Of a DNA stretch of 64,000 nucleotides, positions 1-8,770 are shown piece by piece. Position numbers and translations under genes: made by a program. This DNA is from Haliea sp963974125 (GTDB taxonomy: Bacteria; Pseudomonadota; Gammaproteobacteria; Pseudomonadales; Halieaceae): contig CAXBCH010000010.1 in assembly GCA_963974125.1 (NCBI GenBank), positions 44,588 through 108,587 of the forward strand. Direction: 5' to 3'. Below the pieces are notes generated by a model. That model saw only the letters and a list, made by a program, of their open reading frames with translations, ran no database searches and had not been told where the DNA came from. Each line of letters opens with the position of its first letter. Position 1 is the stretch's first letter.

Positions 1-1492
1 CACCCTCCAGCAGCAGCAACTGCGCCTGCCGTGCATAGGCCCGCAGCATGCGATTGCCGACGAAGCCATGGCAGACCCCCACCGCAACCGGGATCTTGCC
101 AATGGTGCGAGCCAGCTTCATGAACGTCTGCACCACATCGGCAGCGGTTTTTTCCGCACGCACGACTTCCAGCAGTTTCATGACATTGGCGGGACTGAAA
201 AAGTGCGCGCCGATAACGTCCGCGGGGCGACTGGTGGCGGCGGCAATGGCGTTGACATCGAGATAGGAGGTGTTGGTTGCGAGGATGCAGCCCGGCTTGC
301 AGGCGGCGTCAAGCTTGCCGAATACTTCCTGCTTTACCGCCATGTTTTCGAATACCGCCTCGATCACCAGGTCCACATCCGCGAGATCCTCGTACTCCAG
401 CGTACCCTGGATGTTGTCCAGCCAGCCCGCCACGGCCTCCGCCGTGAAGCGACCGCGCTTCACTGAATTGGCGTAGTTCTGGCGAATTTTTTCCAGCCCC
501 TTGTCCAGGTAGTCCCGGGTTGTTTCCACCAGGGTCACGGGAATGCCCGCGCTGGCGAAACACATGGCGATCCCGCCGCCCATGGTACCGGCACCGATCA
601 CTGCCACGCGCCGGATCGGGCGCAGGGGGGTGTCCGCCGGGATGTCGGGCAGCTTGCCGGTCGCGCGCTCGGCAAAGAATACGTGGCGCAGGGCCGCGGA
701 CTGTGGCGATGCCTTGCAGGCCAGGAAGCACTCCCGCTCGCGCTTGAGACCGTCTTCCAGGCTGGCGCTCAGGGCCAGTTCCACCAGTTCGGCGATATAG
801 CCCGGCGCCGGCTGGCCGCGGTGTTTGCGCGCGGTTTGTTGTAGATGGCGGTCCAGGAAATCGGCCTGGGCAGGGGCGGGGACAGGACGTTCGCCCGTGG
901 GTCGCACCGGTGCCGCTTCCGCCAGCAGGGTTTGGGTCCAGCGGATTGCCGCCGGCTCCAGTTCGCCTTCCAGAACCTGGTCAACCAGGCCCGACTCCAG
1001 GGCTTTTTTGGCACTGATCGGCGCGCCGCCGCTGATCATCTCCAGCGCCAGCTCGGGGCCGACCAGCCGCGGCAGGCGCTGGGTGCCGCCGGCACCGGGC
1101 AGGAGGCCCAGCTTGACTTCCGGCAGCCCCAGCCGGGTGCCGGGGAGGGCTGCGCGGTAGTGGCAGGCCATCGCCAGCTCGAGGCCGCCACCCAAAGCGG
1201 TGCCGTGCAGAGCCACCGCCACCGGTTTGGAAAAGTTTTCCAGGGCGGTGATGACATCGGGCAGGCTGGGCGCTTGGGGCGGCTTGCCGAACTCGGTAAT
1301 GTCGGCGCCGGCAATAAAGGTCCTGCCTGCGCAGAGAATCAGCAGCAGCTGGCTGTCGTCGGTGCGGGCCTGCTCCAGTGATTGCATGATGCCCGCGCGC
1401 ACGCTTTGCGACAGCGCATTCACGGGCGGATTGTCGATGCGGATGATCCCCAGGCTTGCATTCAGTTCGTAGTGTACGGCGCTGTCCGTCAT
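1..1492 (-). CDS. Fused enoyl-CoA hydratase / 3-hydroxyacyl-CoA dehydrogenase, C-terminus beyond the left edge
   Basis: The protein should hydrate a 2-enoyl-CoA and then oxidise the 3-hydroxyacyl-CoA with NAD. Reading leftward from ATG at 1492 gives 497 codons with no stop before the window edge. A crotonase domain comes first, with GTALGGGLELAMA near residue 100 and a PEVKLGLLPGAGG segment. A Rossmann domain follows with VAVIGAGTMGGG near residue 300 and the dehydrogenase signature GAHFFSPANVMK near 425. This is the order of FadJ-like multifunctional enzymes. An SD-like GGAG stands upstream of the ATG. It lies divergent to paaZ, and no separate paaF or paaH is in the paa cluster, so I infer that it supplies both steps for phenylacetate breakdown. 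General fatty-acid beta-oxidation is the alternative. Confidence 0.88.
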   Translation of the reverse strand, partial: MTDSAVHYELNASLGIIRIDNPPVNALSQSVRAGIMQSLEQARTDDSQLLLILCAGRTFIAGADITEFGKPPQAPSLPDVITALENFSKPVAVALHGTALGGGLELAMACHYRAALPGTRLGLPEVKLGLLPGAGGTQRLPRLVGPELALEMISGGAPISAKKALESGLVDQVLEGELEPAAIRWTQTLLAEAAPVRPTGERPVPAPAQADFLDRHLQQTARKHRGQPAPGYIAELVELALSASLEDGLKRERECFLACKASPQSAALRHVFFAERATGKLPDIPADTPLRPIRRVAVIGAGTMGGGIAMCFASAGIPVTLVETTRDYLDKGLEKIRQNYANSVKRGRFTAEAVAGWLDNIQGTLEYEDLADVDLVIEAVFENMAVKQEVFGKLDAACKPGCILATNTSYLDVNAIAAATSRPADVIGAHFFSPANVMKLLEVVRAEKTAADVVQTFMKLARTIGKIPVAVGVCHGFVGNRMLRAYARQAQLLLLEG

Positions 1493-1557
1493 GTTTTCTC
1501 CTTGTTGCGGTCGTGGTCCGGGGCTGTTTGTGACAGCCTCGAAGTATTACATAAAGC

Positions 1558-1585
1558 TTTACAGAAGGTAATCATTGTGTATCAT
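1558..1585 (+). promoter_or_regulatory. Predicted sigma-70 promoter of the paa operon
   Basis: TTTACA (1558-1563) and TATCAT (1580-1585) are separated by 16 bases. Each matches five of six consensus positions. They lie about 70 bases before paaZ in the 162-bp divergent gap. An ATTAC...GTAAT inverted repeat overlaps the -35 region and could be an operator. No PaaX- or PaaR-type regulator gene is in the window. Confidence 0.45.
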
Positions 1586-1654
1586 AATTGGCGGCCTCGG
1601 GCGGTGACCCGGGTCGGGTAAATCCCACAACGCATAATACAGGAGACGCGCTTC

Positions 1655-3697
1655 ATGAAGTTGCAAAGTTATGTCAGCGGCCAGTGGCAGGAAGGTACGG
1701 GTAGCGGTGTTACCGTACGCGACGCGGTTACCGGCGAGCCGGTCTGCGACGTCAGCAGCGAGGGCGTGGACTTTGCGGCGATGGTGCACCACGGCCGCGA
1801 CATCGGCGGGCCCGCCCTGCGTGCGATGACTTTCCATGAGCGCGCGGCAGCCCTCAAGGCCATGGCCAAGCACCTGATGGAGCGCAAGGAAGATTTCTAC
1901 GCCCTGTCGGCGCGTACCGGCGCGACCCGCGCCGATGGCTGGGTCGACATCGAGGGCGGCATTGGCACGGTGTTCACCTATGCCAGCCTGGTCAGCCGGG
2001 AAATGCCCAACGATGTCATCATGGTGGAAGGGGATGTCGAGCGCCTGTCAAAGGGCGGCAGCTTTCTCGGTCGCCATGTCCTCACCTCCAAGCCCGGCGT
2101 GTCGGTACACATCAATGCCTTCAATTTTCCCTGCTGGGGCATGCTGGAGAAGATTGCCCCCAGCCTCGCGGCCGGGGTACCGGTCATCATCAAGCCGGCG
2201 ACGCCAACGGCCTATCTCACCGAGGCCATGGTACGGGAAATGATTGCGGGCGGCTTCTTCCCCGAAGGTTCGATCCAGCTCATCTGTGGTTCTGTCGGCG
2301 ATCTGCTGGAGCACCTGTCCGAGCAGGATGTGGTCACCTTCACCGGCTCCGCGAGCACCGGGCGCAAGCTGCGTACCCACCCCAACCTGGTGGCCAATTC
2401 GGTGCCCTTCACCATGGAGGCCGATTCGCTGAACTGCGCCGTCCTCGGCGCCACTGTTGCGGCTGACGATCCGGAATTCGAATTGTTCATCAAGGAAGTG
2501 GTGCGGGAGATGACGGTCAAGGCGGGGCAGAAGTGCACCGCCATCCGCCGCATCATCGTGCCCGCCGCGCAACTGGACGCCGTTGCCGGGGCGCTGCAGG
2601 CGCGGCTGGAAAAGACCACGGTCGGCGATCCCGGCGCGGAAGGCGTGCGCATGGGGCCGCTGGTGGGCCGCGACCAGGCCCGGGATGTGCGCGCCAGCGT
2701 CGAGCAGCTGGCGAGCGAATGCGAAGTGATCTACGGGGGCGGGGAAACATTTCCGCTCACCGGTACCGACAACAGCAGCGGCGCATTCTTTCCGCCTACC
2801 CTGTTGCGCTGTGACGACCCGCATGGCAAGACGCTGGTCCATGAAGTGGAGGCTTTTGGCCCGGTCAGCACGCTCATCCCTTACCAGGACATCGACGATG
2901 CGATTGCCATCACCCGTCTCGGCAAGGGCAGTCTGGTTGGCTCCCTGTTCACCTTCGACGATGCCGAGGCACGGCAGGTGATACTGGGTACAGCGCCATG
3001 GCACGGTCGCATGCTGATCATCAATCGCGATTGCGCCGGTGAGTCAACCGGCCACGGCTCGCCGCTGGCGCCGCTGGTACACGGTGGTCCCGGGCGCGCC
3101 GGTGGTGGCGAAGAGCTCGGTGGCCTGCGTGCCGTCAAACACTACATGCAACGCACCGCGCTGCAGGGTTCACCGACCACGTTGATGGCCATTACCTCCG
3201 AGTACCATGCCGGGGCCCGGTCCTACTCCGATGACGTGCATCCCTTCAAAAAGTATTTCGAGGACCTGCAGGTGGGCGAGTCCCTGCTGACGCACCGGCG
3301 CACGGTGACGGAAGCGGACATTGTCAACTTCGGCTGCATCAGCGGTGACCATTTCTACGCCCACTTCGACGAAATTGCCGCGAAGGACTCCTTCTTTGGC
3401 AAGCGTGTCGCCCACGGCTATTTCGTGATTTCCGCCGCGGCGGGGATGTTTGTGCATCCCGCTCCCGGTCCGGTCATTGCCAACTACGGTCTCGAGAACC
3501 TGCGCTTCGTGGAACCGGTGGCGCCGGGCGACACCATCCGCACCCGGCTCACGGTGAAGAAGAAAATCAAGAAGGCCCGGCGTGGTGATGAAAAACCCAA
3601 TGGTGTTGTCGTGTGGGCCATCGAGGTGACCAACCAGGCCGACGAGCCGGTGGCCATCTACGACATCCTGACGTTGGTAGAACGCCGCGAAGACTGA
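1655..3697 (+). CDS. paaZ: PaaZ, oxepin-CoA hydrolase / 3-oxo-5,6-dehydrosuberyl-CoA semialdehyde dehydrogenase
   Basis: In aerobic phenylacetate catabolism PaaZ opens the oxepin-CoA ring and oxidises the resulting aldehyde with NADP. The 680-residue length is that of the E. coli enzyme. The aldehyde dehydrogenase domain covers roughly residues 1-510, with the general base in MEADSLN (Glu255) and the nucleophile in GQKCTAIRR (Cys294). The C-terminal MaoC-like hydratase domain holds SGDHFYAHFD, giving Asp565 and His570, the counterparts of the known hydrolase residues. CAGGAGACG precedes the ATG. It is the first gene of a rightward run of nine paa genes. Both active sites are intact, so it should be bifunctional. 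Confidence 0.97.
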   Translation: MKLQSYVSGQWQEGTGSGVTVRDAVTGEPVCDVSSEGVDFAAMVHHGRDIGGPALRAMTFHERAAALKAMAKHLMERKEDFYALSARTGATRADGWVDIEGGIGTVFTYASLVSREMPNDVIMVEGDVERLSKGGSFLGRHVLTSKPGVSVHINAFNFPCWGMLEKIAPSLAAGVPVIIKPATPTAYLTEAMVREMIAGGFFPEGSIQLICGSVGDLLEHLSEQDVVTFTGSASTGRKLRTHPNLVANSVPFTMEADSLNCAVLGATVAADDPEFELFIKEVVREMTVKAGQKCTAIRRIIVPAAQLDAVAGALQARLEKTTVGDPGAEGVRMGPLVGRDQARDVRASVEQLASECEVIYGGGETFPLTGTDNSSGAFFPPTLLRCDDPHGKTLVHEVEAFGPVSTLIPYQDIDDAIAITRLGKGSLVGSLFTFDDAEARQVILGTAPWHGRMLIINRDCAGESTGHGSPLAPLVHGGPGRAGGGEELGGLRAVKHYMQRTALQGSPTTLMAITSEYHAGARSYSDDVHPFKKYFEDLQVGESLLTHRRTVTEADIVNFGCISGDHFYAHFDEIAAKDSFFGKRVAHGYFVISAAAGMFVHPAPGPVIANYGLENLRFVEPVAPGDTIRTRLTVKKKIKKARRGDEKPNGVVVWAIEVTNQADEPVAIYDILTLVERRED

Positions 3698-3712
3698 GGA
3701 GGGCAGCTGCTC

Positions 3713-4504
3713 ATGGCCTGGGAACATATCGAGTTCACTATTGACAAGGGCGTGGCAAGGCTGGTGTTGAACCGGCCCGCAGCGCTCAACAGCTTTACCG
3801 CGGCAATGCACGCGGAGGTGCGGGAAGTACTGACCCGCGCCGCCGGGGATCCGCAGGTGCGGGCGGTGCTGCTGACCGGCGCTGGCCGCGGCTTCTGCGC
3901 CGGCCAGGATCTCAACGATCGCGCCGTGTCCGCGGGCGATGCGCCGCCGGACCTGGGCGACTCGGTGGAAAAATACTACAACCCGCTGATACGGCTGCTG
4001 ACCGGGATGGAAAAGCCGGTGATTTGTGCCGTAAACGGTGTGGCTGCCGGTGCCGGTGCCAATATCGCCCTGGCCTGCGACATCGTCATTGCGGGTCGGT
4101 CTGCCAGTTTCATCGAGTCCTTCGCCAAACTGGGCCTGATTCCGGATTCCGGCGGCACCTGGACCCTGCCCCGCCTGGTCGGCATGGCCCGGGCCAAGGG
4201 TCTTGCCATGCTGGGGCCCAAGGTGTCCGCGGAGCAGGCCCTGGCATGGGGCATGATCTGGCAGGTGGTCGAGGATGACGAACTGCAGGCAACCGCATTG
4301 GAGCTGGCGGAAACCATGGCCACCCAGCCCACACGCGGTTTCGCGTTCACCAAGCAGGCGTTCGCGGCCTCGGCGGCCAACACGCTTGACCAGCAGCTCG
4401 AACTGGAAAAGGAATTGATGCGGGCCGCGGGCCAGACCGCGGATTACCGTGAAGGTGTCGCCGCGTTCCTGGAAAAACGCCCACCGCAGTATCGGGGTGA
4501 ATAG
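3713..4504 (+). CDS. paaG: PaaG, ring 1,2-epoxyphenylacetyl-CoA isomerase (oxepin-CoA forming)
   Basis: PaaG isomerises the ring epoxide of phenylacetyl-CoA to oxepin-CoA and also moves a double bond later in the pathway. The 263 residues form a single crotonase domain very close to the E. coli protein: GAGRGFCAGQDLNDR, NGVAAGAGANIAL (oxyanion hole) and GLIPDSGGTW, whose Asp145 matches the catalytic Asp136 of E. coli PaaG. The C-terminal ADYREGVAAFLEKR segment is also characteristic. It starts 15 bases after paaZ behind GAGGAGGG and ends in a one-base overlap with paaI, so translation is probably coupled. Confidence 0.96.
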   Translation: MAWEHIEFTIDKGVARLVLNRPAALNSFTAAMHAEVREVLTRAAGDPQVRAVLLTGAGRGFCAGQDLNDRAVSAGDAPPDLGDSVEKYYNPLIRLLTGMEKPVICAVNGVAAGAGANIALACDIVIAGRSASFIESFAKLGLIPDSGGTWTLPRLVGMARAKGLAMLGPKVSAEQALAWGMIWQVVEDDELQATALELAETMATQPTRGFAFTKQAFAASAANTLDQQLELEKELMRAAGQTADYREGVAAFLEKRPPQYRGE

Positions 4505-4950
4505 TGAACAACCCGGAACAACTGGCCCGTGACTGTGGTGAGGCCCTCTGGGTGGGTGACCACGCCTGCAGGGCGCTGGGCGTGACCCTGGTGGCGATTG
4601 CACCGGGCACCGCTACCATGACCATGCGCGTGCGGGCCGACATGGTCAACGGTCACGACCTCTGTCACGGCGGCCTCATATTTACCCTGGCGGACAGCTG
4701 CTTTGCCTACGCCTGCAACAGTGAGAACTTCAACACCGTCGCCGCCGGCGCCCGTATCGAATTCCTGGCGCCGGCCCGGCTGGGCGATGAATTGACCGCA
4801 AGCGCCAGGCAGGTTCAGCAGGGCCGTCGCAGTGGCGTCTACGATGTCACTGTCAGCAACCAGGCGCAGCAGACCATCGCCCTGTTTCGGGGCAATTCCC
4901 ACCGCATTGGTGGCCACCTTGTCGACACTGGAACCGGAGAGATTGACTAA
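4504..4950 (+). CDS. paaI: PaaI, phenylacetyl-CoA pathway thioesterase
   Basis: This hot-dog-fold thioesterase frees CoA from ring-hydroxylated or dead-end phenylacetyl-CoA products. The 148 residues carry the family signature NGHDLCHGGLIFTLADSCFA, with the presumed catalytic aspartate at residue 64, and the ending ALFRGNSHRIGG. The start is GTG at 4504, whose G is the last base of the paaG stop codon (TAGTG). The stop then shares one base with the ATG of paaJ (TAATG). These overlaps on both sides fix the gene limits. Confidence 0.93.
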   Translation: MNNPEQLARDCGEALWVGDHACRALGVTLVAIAPGTATMTMRVRADMVNGHDLCHGGLIFTLADSCFAYACNSENFNTVAAGARIEFLAPARLGDELTASARQVQQGRRSGVYDVTVSNQAQQTIALFRGNSHRIGGHLVDTGTGEID

Positions 4951-6152
4951 TGCAAGACGCTTTCATCTGTGATGCCCTGCGCACCCCCATTGGCCGTTAC
5001 GGCGGCGCCCTGGCGCCGGTGCGTACCGATGACCTGGGTGCCATCCCCCTGCGCGCCCTGATGGCACGCAATCCGGGTGTGGACTGGGCCCAGGTTGACG
5101 ATGTCTGGTTCGGTTGCGCCAACCAGGCTGGCGAAGACAACCGCAACGTGGCGCGGATGAGCAGCCTGCTGGCCGGCCTCCCGGTGACCGTGCCCGGAGT
5201 GACGGTAAACCGGCTCTGCGGCTCCGGCATGGATGCCATCGGCAGTGCTGCCCGGGCCATCAAGTGCGGCGAAGCCCGGCTGGCCATTGCCGGCGGTGTC
5301 GAATCCATGTCCCGGGCGCCGTTTGTCATGGGCAAGGCCAACGCTGCCTACAGCCGCGATGCGCAGATGTACGACACGACTATCGGCTGGCGTTTCGTCA
5401 ATCGCCTGATGCAGAAACAGTACGGCATCGACTCCATGCCCGAGACTGCGGAGAACGTTGCCGAGCAGTTCGGCATTGAGCGGGCGGCGCAGGATGCCTT
5501 CGCCCTGCGCAGCCAGCAGCGCACGGCGGCGGCGCAGGCCGCGGGCGTATTCGAGCAGGAAATCACTCCGGTGAACATTCCCCAGCGCAAGGGTGATCCC
5601 GTGCAGGTGACCACGGACGAGCATCCCCGCGACACCACGCTGGAAGCGCTGGCAAAGCTGCCGACACCGTTCCGGGACAACGGCACGGTGACAGCCGGCA
5701 ATGCCTCCGGCGTCAACGATGGCGCCTGCGCGCTGATCCTGGCTTCTGCGGAGGCTGCGCGCAGTCAGGGCCTGACCCCGCGCGCCCGCGTGCTGGCCAT
5801 GGCCAGCAGTGGCCTGGAGCCGCGCATCATGGGTTACGGCCCGGTGGAGGCTACGCACAAGGTGCTGCGGCTCGCAGGGCTCGAACTCGCGGCGATGGAT
5901 GTGATCGAATTGAACGAGGCCTTTGCAGCGCAGGGACTTGCCGTGTTGCGGGGCCTGGGGTTGGCGGACGATGCCCCCCAGGTCAACCCGAATGGCGGCG
6001 CGATTGCCCTCGGGCATCCTCTGGGCATGAGTGGCGCGCGGCTGGTGACTACGGCCCTGTACGAGCTGCATCGCCGCGGAGGTCGCTATGCGCTGTGCAC
6101 GATGTGCATTGGCGTCGGGCAGGGTATTGCAATGGTTATTGAACGGGTTTGA
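4950..6152 (+). CDS. paaJ: PaaJ, 3-oxoadipyl-CoA / 3-oxo-5,6-dehydrosuberyl-CoA thiolase
   Basis: The thiolase cleaves the opened C8 chain and later 3-oxoadipyl-CoA, releasing acetyl-CoA and finally succinyl-CoA. The 400 residues show all thiolase-II signatures: nucleophile Cys90 in NRLCGSGMDA, NEAFAAQ, the HPLGMSGAR histidine, and a second cysteine in CTMCIGVGQG near the C-terminus. The start TGYGG-like N-terminus DALRTPIGRYGGAL is typical of the PaaJ/PcaF subgroup. It overlaps paaI by one base. Assignment to PaaJ rather than PcaF rests on its place inside the paa operon. Confidence 0.95.
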   Translation: MQDAFICDALRTPIGRYGGALAPVRTDDLGAIPLRALMARNPGVDWAQVDDVWFGCANQAGEDNRNVARMSSLLAGLPVTVPGVTVNRLCGSGMDAIGSAARAIKCGEARLAIAGGVESMSRAPFVMGKANAAYSRDAQMYDTTIGWRFVNRLMQKQYGIDSMPETAENVAEQFGIERAAQDAFALRSQQRTAAAQAAGVFEQEITPVNIPQRKGDPVQVTTDEHPRDTTLEALAKLPTPFRDNGTVTAGNASGVNDGACALILASAEAARSQGLTPRARVLAMASSGLEPRIMGYGPVEATHKVLRLAGLELAAMDVIELNEAFAAQGLAVLRGLGLADDAPQVNPNGGAIALGHPLGMSGARLVTTALYELHRRGGRYALCTMCIGVGQGIAMVIERV

Positions 6153-6175
6153 CGGCACTTTACAGGAGAGCGGTT

Positions 6176-7144
6176 ATGACGACAGAGCATACAGAGCAGA
6201 ATGTTGCGGGTCTGGAAGAGCGCTTCCAGACCCGCATTGACGCCGAGGAAAAGATCGAGCCCAAGGACTGGATGCCGGAAAAATACCGGCAGAACCTGAT
6301 CCGGCAGATTTCCCAGCATGCGCACTCGGAAGTCATCGGCATGCAGCCCGAGGGCAACTGGATCACGCGGGCCCCGAGCCTGCATCGCAAGTGTATCCTG
6401 CTGGCCAAGGTGCAGGACGAGGGCGGCCACGGCCTCTACCTGTACAGCGCCGCGGAGACCCTCGGCGCCAGCCGGGAAGAAATGATTGACGCCCTGCACG
6501 CCGGGCGCGCCAAGTACGCTTCCATCTTCAATTATCCGGCACTGACCTGGGCCGATATCGGCGCCATTGGCTGGCTGGTGGACGGCGCGGCCATCGTCAA
6601 CCAGGTGTCCCTGCAGCGTACCTCCTATGGACCCTATGCCCGCGGCATGGTGCGGATCTGCAAGGAAGAGAGTTTCCACCAGCGCCAGGGCTATCACATC
6701 ATGATGACGCTGGCCCGTGGCACGGAGGAGCAGAAAGCCATGGCCCAGGATTCGCTGAACCGCTTCTGGTGGCCTTCGCTGATGATGTTCGGCCCCCACG
6801 ATGCCGAGTCCGCGCACTCCGCCCAGTCCATGAAATGGAAGATCAAGCGCCAGAGCAACGACGAGTTGCGGCAGAAGTTTGTCGACCAGACGGTGAAGCA
6901 GGCCGAGGTTATCGGCCTGACCATGCCCGACCCGGACCTGAAATGGAACGAGGAGCGGGGCCACTACGATTTCGGGGAAATCGACTGGGAGGAGTTCAAC
7001 CGCGTGATCAGCGGCGACGGCCCCTGCAACCGGCAGCGTCTCGCCCATCATGTCAGGGCCCACGAAGAGGGCCAGTGGGTGCGCGACGCGATCACAGCCT
7101 ACGAGGCCAAAAAACGTCAACGCAATGACCGTCAGGCGGCATAG
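6176..7144 (+). CDS. paaA: PaaA, catalytic subunit of phenylacetyl-CoA 1,2-epoxidase
   Basis: PaaA is the diiron subunit of the multicomponent epoxidase that turns phenylacetyl-CoA into its ring epoxide. The metal-ligand motifs are visible as KVQDEGGHG (Glu82, His85) and KEESFHQRQGYH (Glu165, His168). I place the start at ATG 6176, preceded by ACAGGAGAGCGG, giving 322 residues. An upstream in-frame TTG at 6149 would overlap paaJ and lacks a ribosome site. It is the first of five contiguous epoxidase genes, paaABCDE. Confidence 0.97.
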   Translation: MTTEHTEQNVAGLEERFQTRIDAEEKIEPKDWMPEKYRQNLIRQISQHAHSEVIGMQPEGNWITRAPSLHRKCILLAKVQDEGGHGLYLYSAAETLGASREEMIDALHAGRAKYASIFNYPALTWADIGAIGWLVDGAAIVNQVSLQRTSYGPYARGMVRICKEESFHQRQGYHIMMTLARGTEEQKAMAQDSLNRFWWPSLMMFGPHDAESAHSAQSMKWKIKRQSNDELRQKFVDQTVKQAEVIGLTMPDPDLKWNEERGHYDFGEIDWEEFNRVISGDGPCNRQRLAHHVRAHEEGQWVRDAITAYEAKKRQRNDRQAA

Positions 7145-7155
7145 GGGTTAGCACA

Positions 7156-7440
7156 ATGTCCGAACACATGAAACTGTATGAAGTCTTTATCCGGTCCCGT
7201 CGCGGTCTTGATCACAAGCACGTTGGCAGCCTGCACGCGGAAGATCCCGCCCAGGCACTGGAATATGCGCGCGACGTCTATACCCGACGCAGCGAGGGCG
7301 TCAGCATCTGGGTGGTCAACTCCTCGGATATCGTTGCCTCCCAGGAAGGGGATTGCGAGAGCTTCTACGATCCCCTGGACGACAAACCCTATCGTCATGC
7401 AACGCACTACCAGTTGCCCGACGAAGTCAACAACATGTGA
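7156..7440 (+). CDS. paaB: PaaB, small subunit of phenylacetyl-CoA epoxidase
   Basis: PaaB is a short structural subunit that helps bridge PaaA/PaaC heterodimers in the active epoxidase. The 94 residues begin with YEVFIRSRRGLDHKHVGSLH and carry the ALEYARDVYTRR and SEGVSIWVV segments that mark the family. It lies 11 bases after paaA and ends 9 bases before paaC. Confidence 0.96.
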   Translation: MSEHMKLYEVFIRSRRGLDHKHVGSLHAEDPAQALEYARDVYTRRSEGVSIWVVNSSDIVASQEGDCESFYDPLDDKPYRHATHYQLPDEVNNM

Positions 7441-7449
7441 GGTGGTGAC

Positions 7450-8217
7450 ATGACTGCTGCCAATACGCAAGAAGCCGTCCTGCAATATGCGGTGCGGCTG
7501 GGCGACGACGCCCTGGTGCTGGGCCACCGCCTCTCGGAGTGGTGCAGCAATGCACCGTTCCTGGAAGAGGATCTGGCGCTGACCAATGTCGCACTGGACT
7601 ATATCGGCCGTGCGCGCATGTTCTACAGCTATGCCGCCGAACTCAGCGGAGACGGTCGCAGCGAGGACAGTTTTGCCTACCTGCGCGACTGCCGCGAGTT
7701 CAGCAACCTGCTGCTGCACGAACTGCCCCGGGGTGACTTCGCCTTCACCATGGCGCGACAGTACCTGGTCGACGAGTACGCCCTGGCCTTCATGCAGGCG
7801 CTGCTGGAATCAGCGGACCAGCAGCTGGCGGACATTGCCGCCAAGGCCGTCAAAGAGTGCAAATACCATTTGCGCCGCAGTCGCGACTGGATGCTGCGCC
7901 TCGGTGATGGCACCGGGGAGAGCCGGCGTCGCCTGCAGACCGCGGTGGACGATCTCTGGGGCTACACCGATGAACTGTTCGAGCTCGACGCCCTGGAGAC
8001 CTCTCTGGTCGCGGCAGGTATTGCCGTCGACAGCCCTGCGCTCAGGCCCGCCTGGGACGCCGCGGTGCGCGACACCCTGGCGGAGGCCACCATTGAGCTG
8101 CCGGCGGGAGACTGGTCGGTTCGGGGCGGGCGCCAGGGGATCCATACGGAATCCCTGGGCCATCTGCTCAGCGAGCTGCAGTTCATGCAGCGCGCCTACC
8201 CCGGCCTGGAATGGTGA
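7450..8217 (+). CDS. paaC: PaaC, structural subunit of phenylacetyl-CoA epoxidase
   Basis: PaaC has a ferritin-like fold without a working diiron centre and pairs with PaaA to build the epoxidase core. The 255 residues include LGDDALVLGHRLSEWCSNAP at the N-terminus, EEDLALTNVALDYIGRAR and the HTESLGHLLSELQFMQR ending typical of PaaC. Upstream GAGGTGGTGAC provides the ribosome site. Length agrees with the E. coli protein, which is about 250 residues. Confidence 0.96.
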   Translation: MTAANTQEAVLQYAVRLGDDALVLGHRLSEWCSNAPFLEEDLALTNVALDYIGRARMFYSYAAELSGDGRSEDSFAYLRDCREFSNLLLHELPRGDFAFTMARQYLVDEYALAFMQALLESADQQLADIAAKAVKECKYHLRRSRDWMLRLGDGTGESRRRLQTAVDDLWGYTDELFELDALETSLVAAGIAVDSPALRPAWDAAVRDTLAEATIELPAGDWSVRGGRQGIHTESLGHLLSELQFMQRAYPGLEW

Positions 8218-8224
8218 GGCCGGG

Positions 8225-8761
8225 ATGGTGACGGCTGCGGACCGCATACCGGTATTACCGGCCGAGGAGCATGAACGCCGGCAGCGGCGCTCGCGCTCGA
8301 CGCTGCCAGCGCTCTGGGACCTGCTGGACGAGGTCAAGGACCCGGAAATCCCCGTCATCAGCCTGTGGGAACTCGGGGTGCTGCAGGATATTGAACAGCG
8401 TGGCGAGACGGTGGTGGTCACCATTACCCCGACTTACTCCGGCTGTCCCGCCATGACGGTGATGGCGGAGGATATCGTTGCCGCATTGCAGGCCGCTGGC
8501 CACGACCAGGTGGTGGTGGAAACCCGGCTGTCCCCGGCCTGGTCCACCAGCTGGATGACTAATGCCGCCCAGGAGAAGCTGCGGGACTGGGGCATCGCCC
8601 CGCCGGGCTGTGGCAGCGCCGGGGTGGCCGGCGCCATCCACTGCCCGCGCTGCGGCTCGGAAGATGTGCGCAAACTCAGCGAATTCGGCTCCACGGCCTG
8701 CAAGGCGCTATACCAGTGCAACAACTGCGCCGAACCCTTTGACTACTTCAAGCCCATTTAG
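8225..8761 (+). CDS. paaD: PaaD, iron-sulfur assembly-type protein for the epoxidase
   Basis: PaaD is a DUF59/MIP18-type protein needed for epoxidase activity, thought to help mature its iron-sulfur reductase. I place the start at ATG 8225, eight bases after the paaC stop, giving 178 residues. The DUF59 part contains VKDPEIPVISLWELG and ITPTYSGCPAM. The C-terminus holds a metal-binding pair CPRCGS and CNNCAEPF, found in PaaD but not in the general SufT-like homologues. A longer same-frame reading that begins inside paaC is not supported. Confidence 0.94.
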   Translation: MVTAADRIPVLPAEEHERRQRRSRSTLPALWDLLDEVKDPEIPVISLWELGVLQDIEQRGETVVVTITPTYSGCPAMTVMAEDIVAALQAAGHDQVVVETRLSPAWSTSWMTNAAQEKLRDWGIAPPGCGSAGVAGAIHCPRCGSEDVRKLSEFGSTACKALYQCNNCAEPFDYFKPI

Positions 8762-8770
8762 GAACAGCCC

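Noticed and set aside
4947..6158. 403-codon minus-strand open frame opposite paaJ
   Set aside because: It mirrors the paaJ coding frame in GC-rich DNA and has no protein-family pattern. The same holds for similar long frames at 3170-4603, 6086-7120, 12580-13743, 42025-43647, 45880-47472, 52671-54155, 55354-57171 and 57322-59208.
7586..8761. 391-codon frame covering paaD and much of paaC
   Set aside because: Only its last 178 codons are PaaD; the earlier part is paaC read in another frame.
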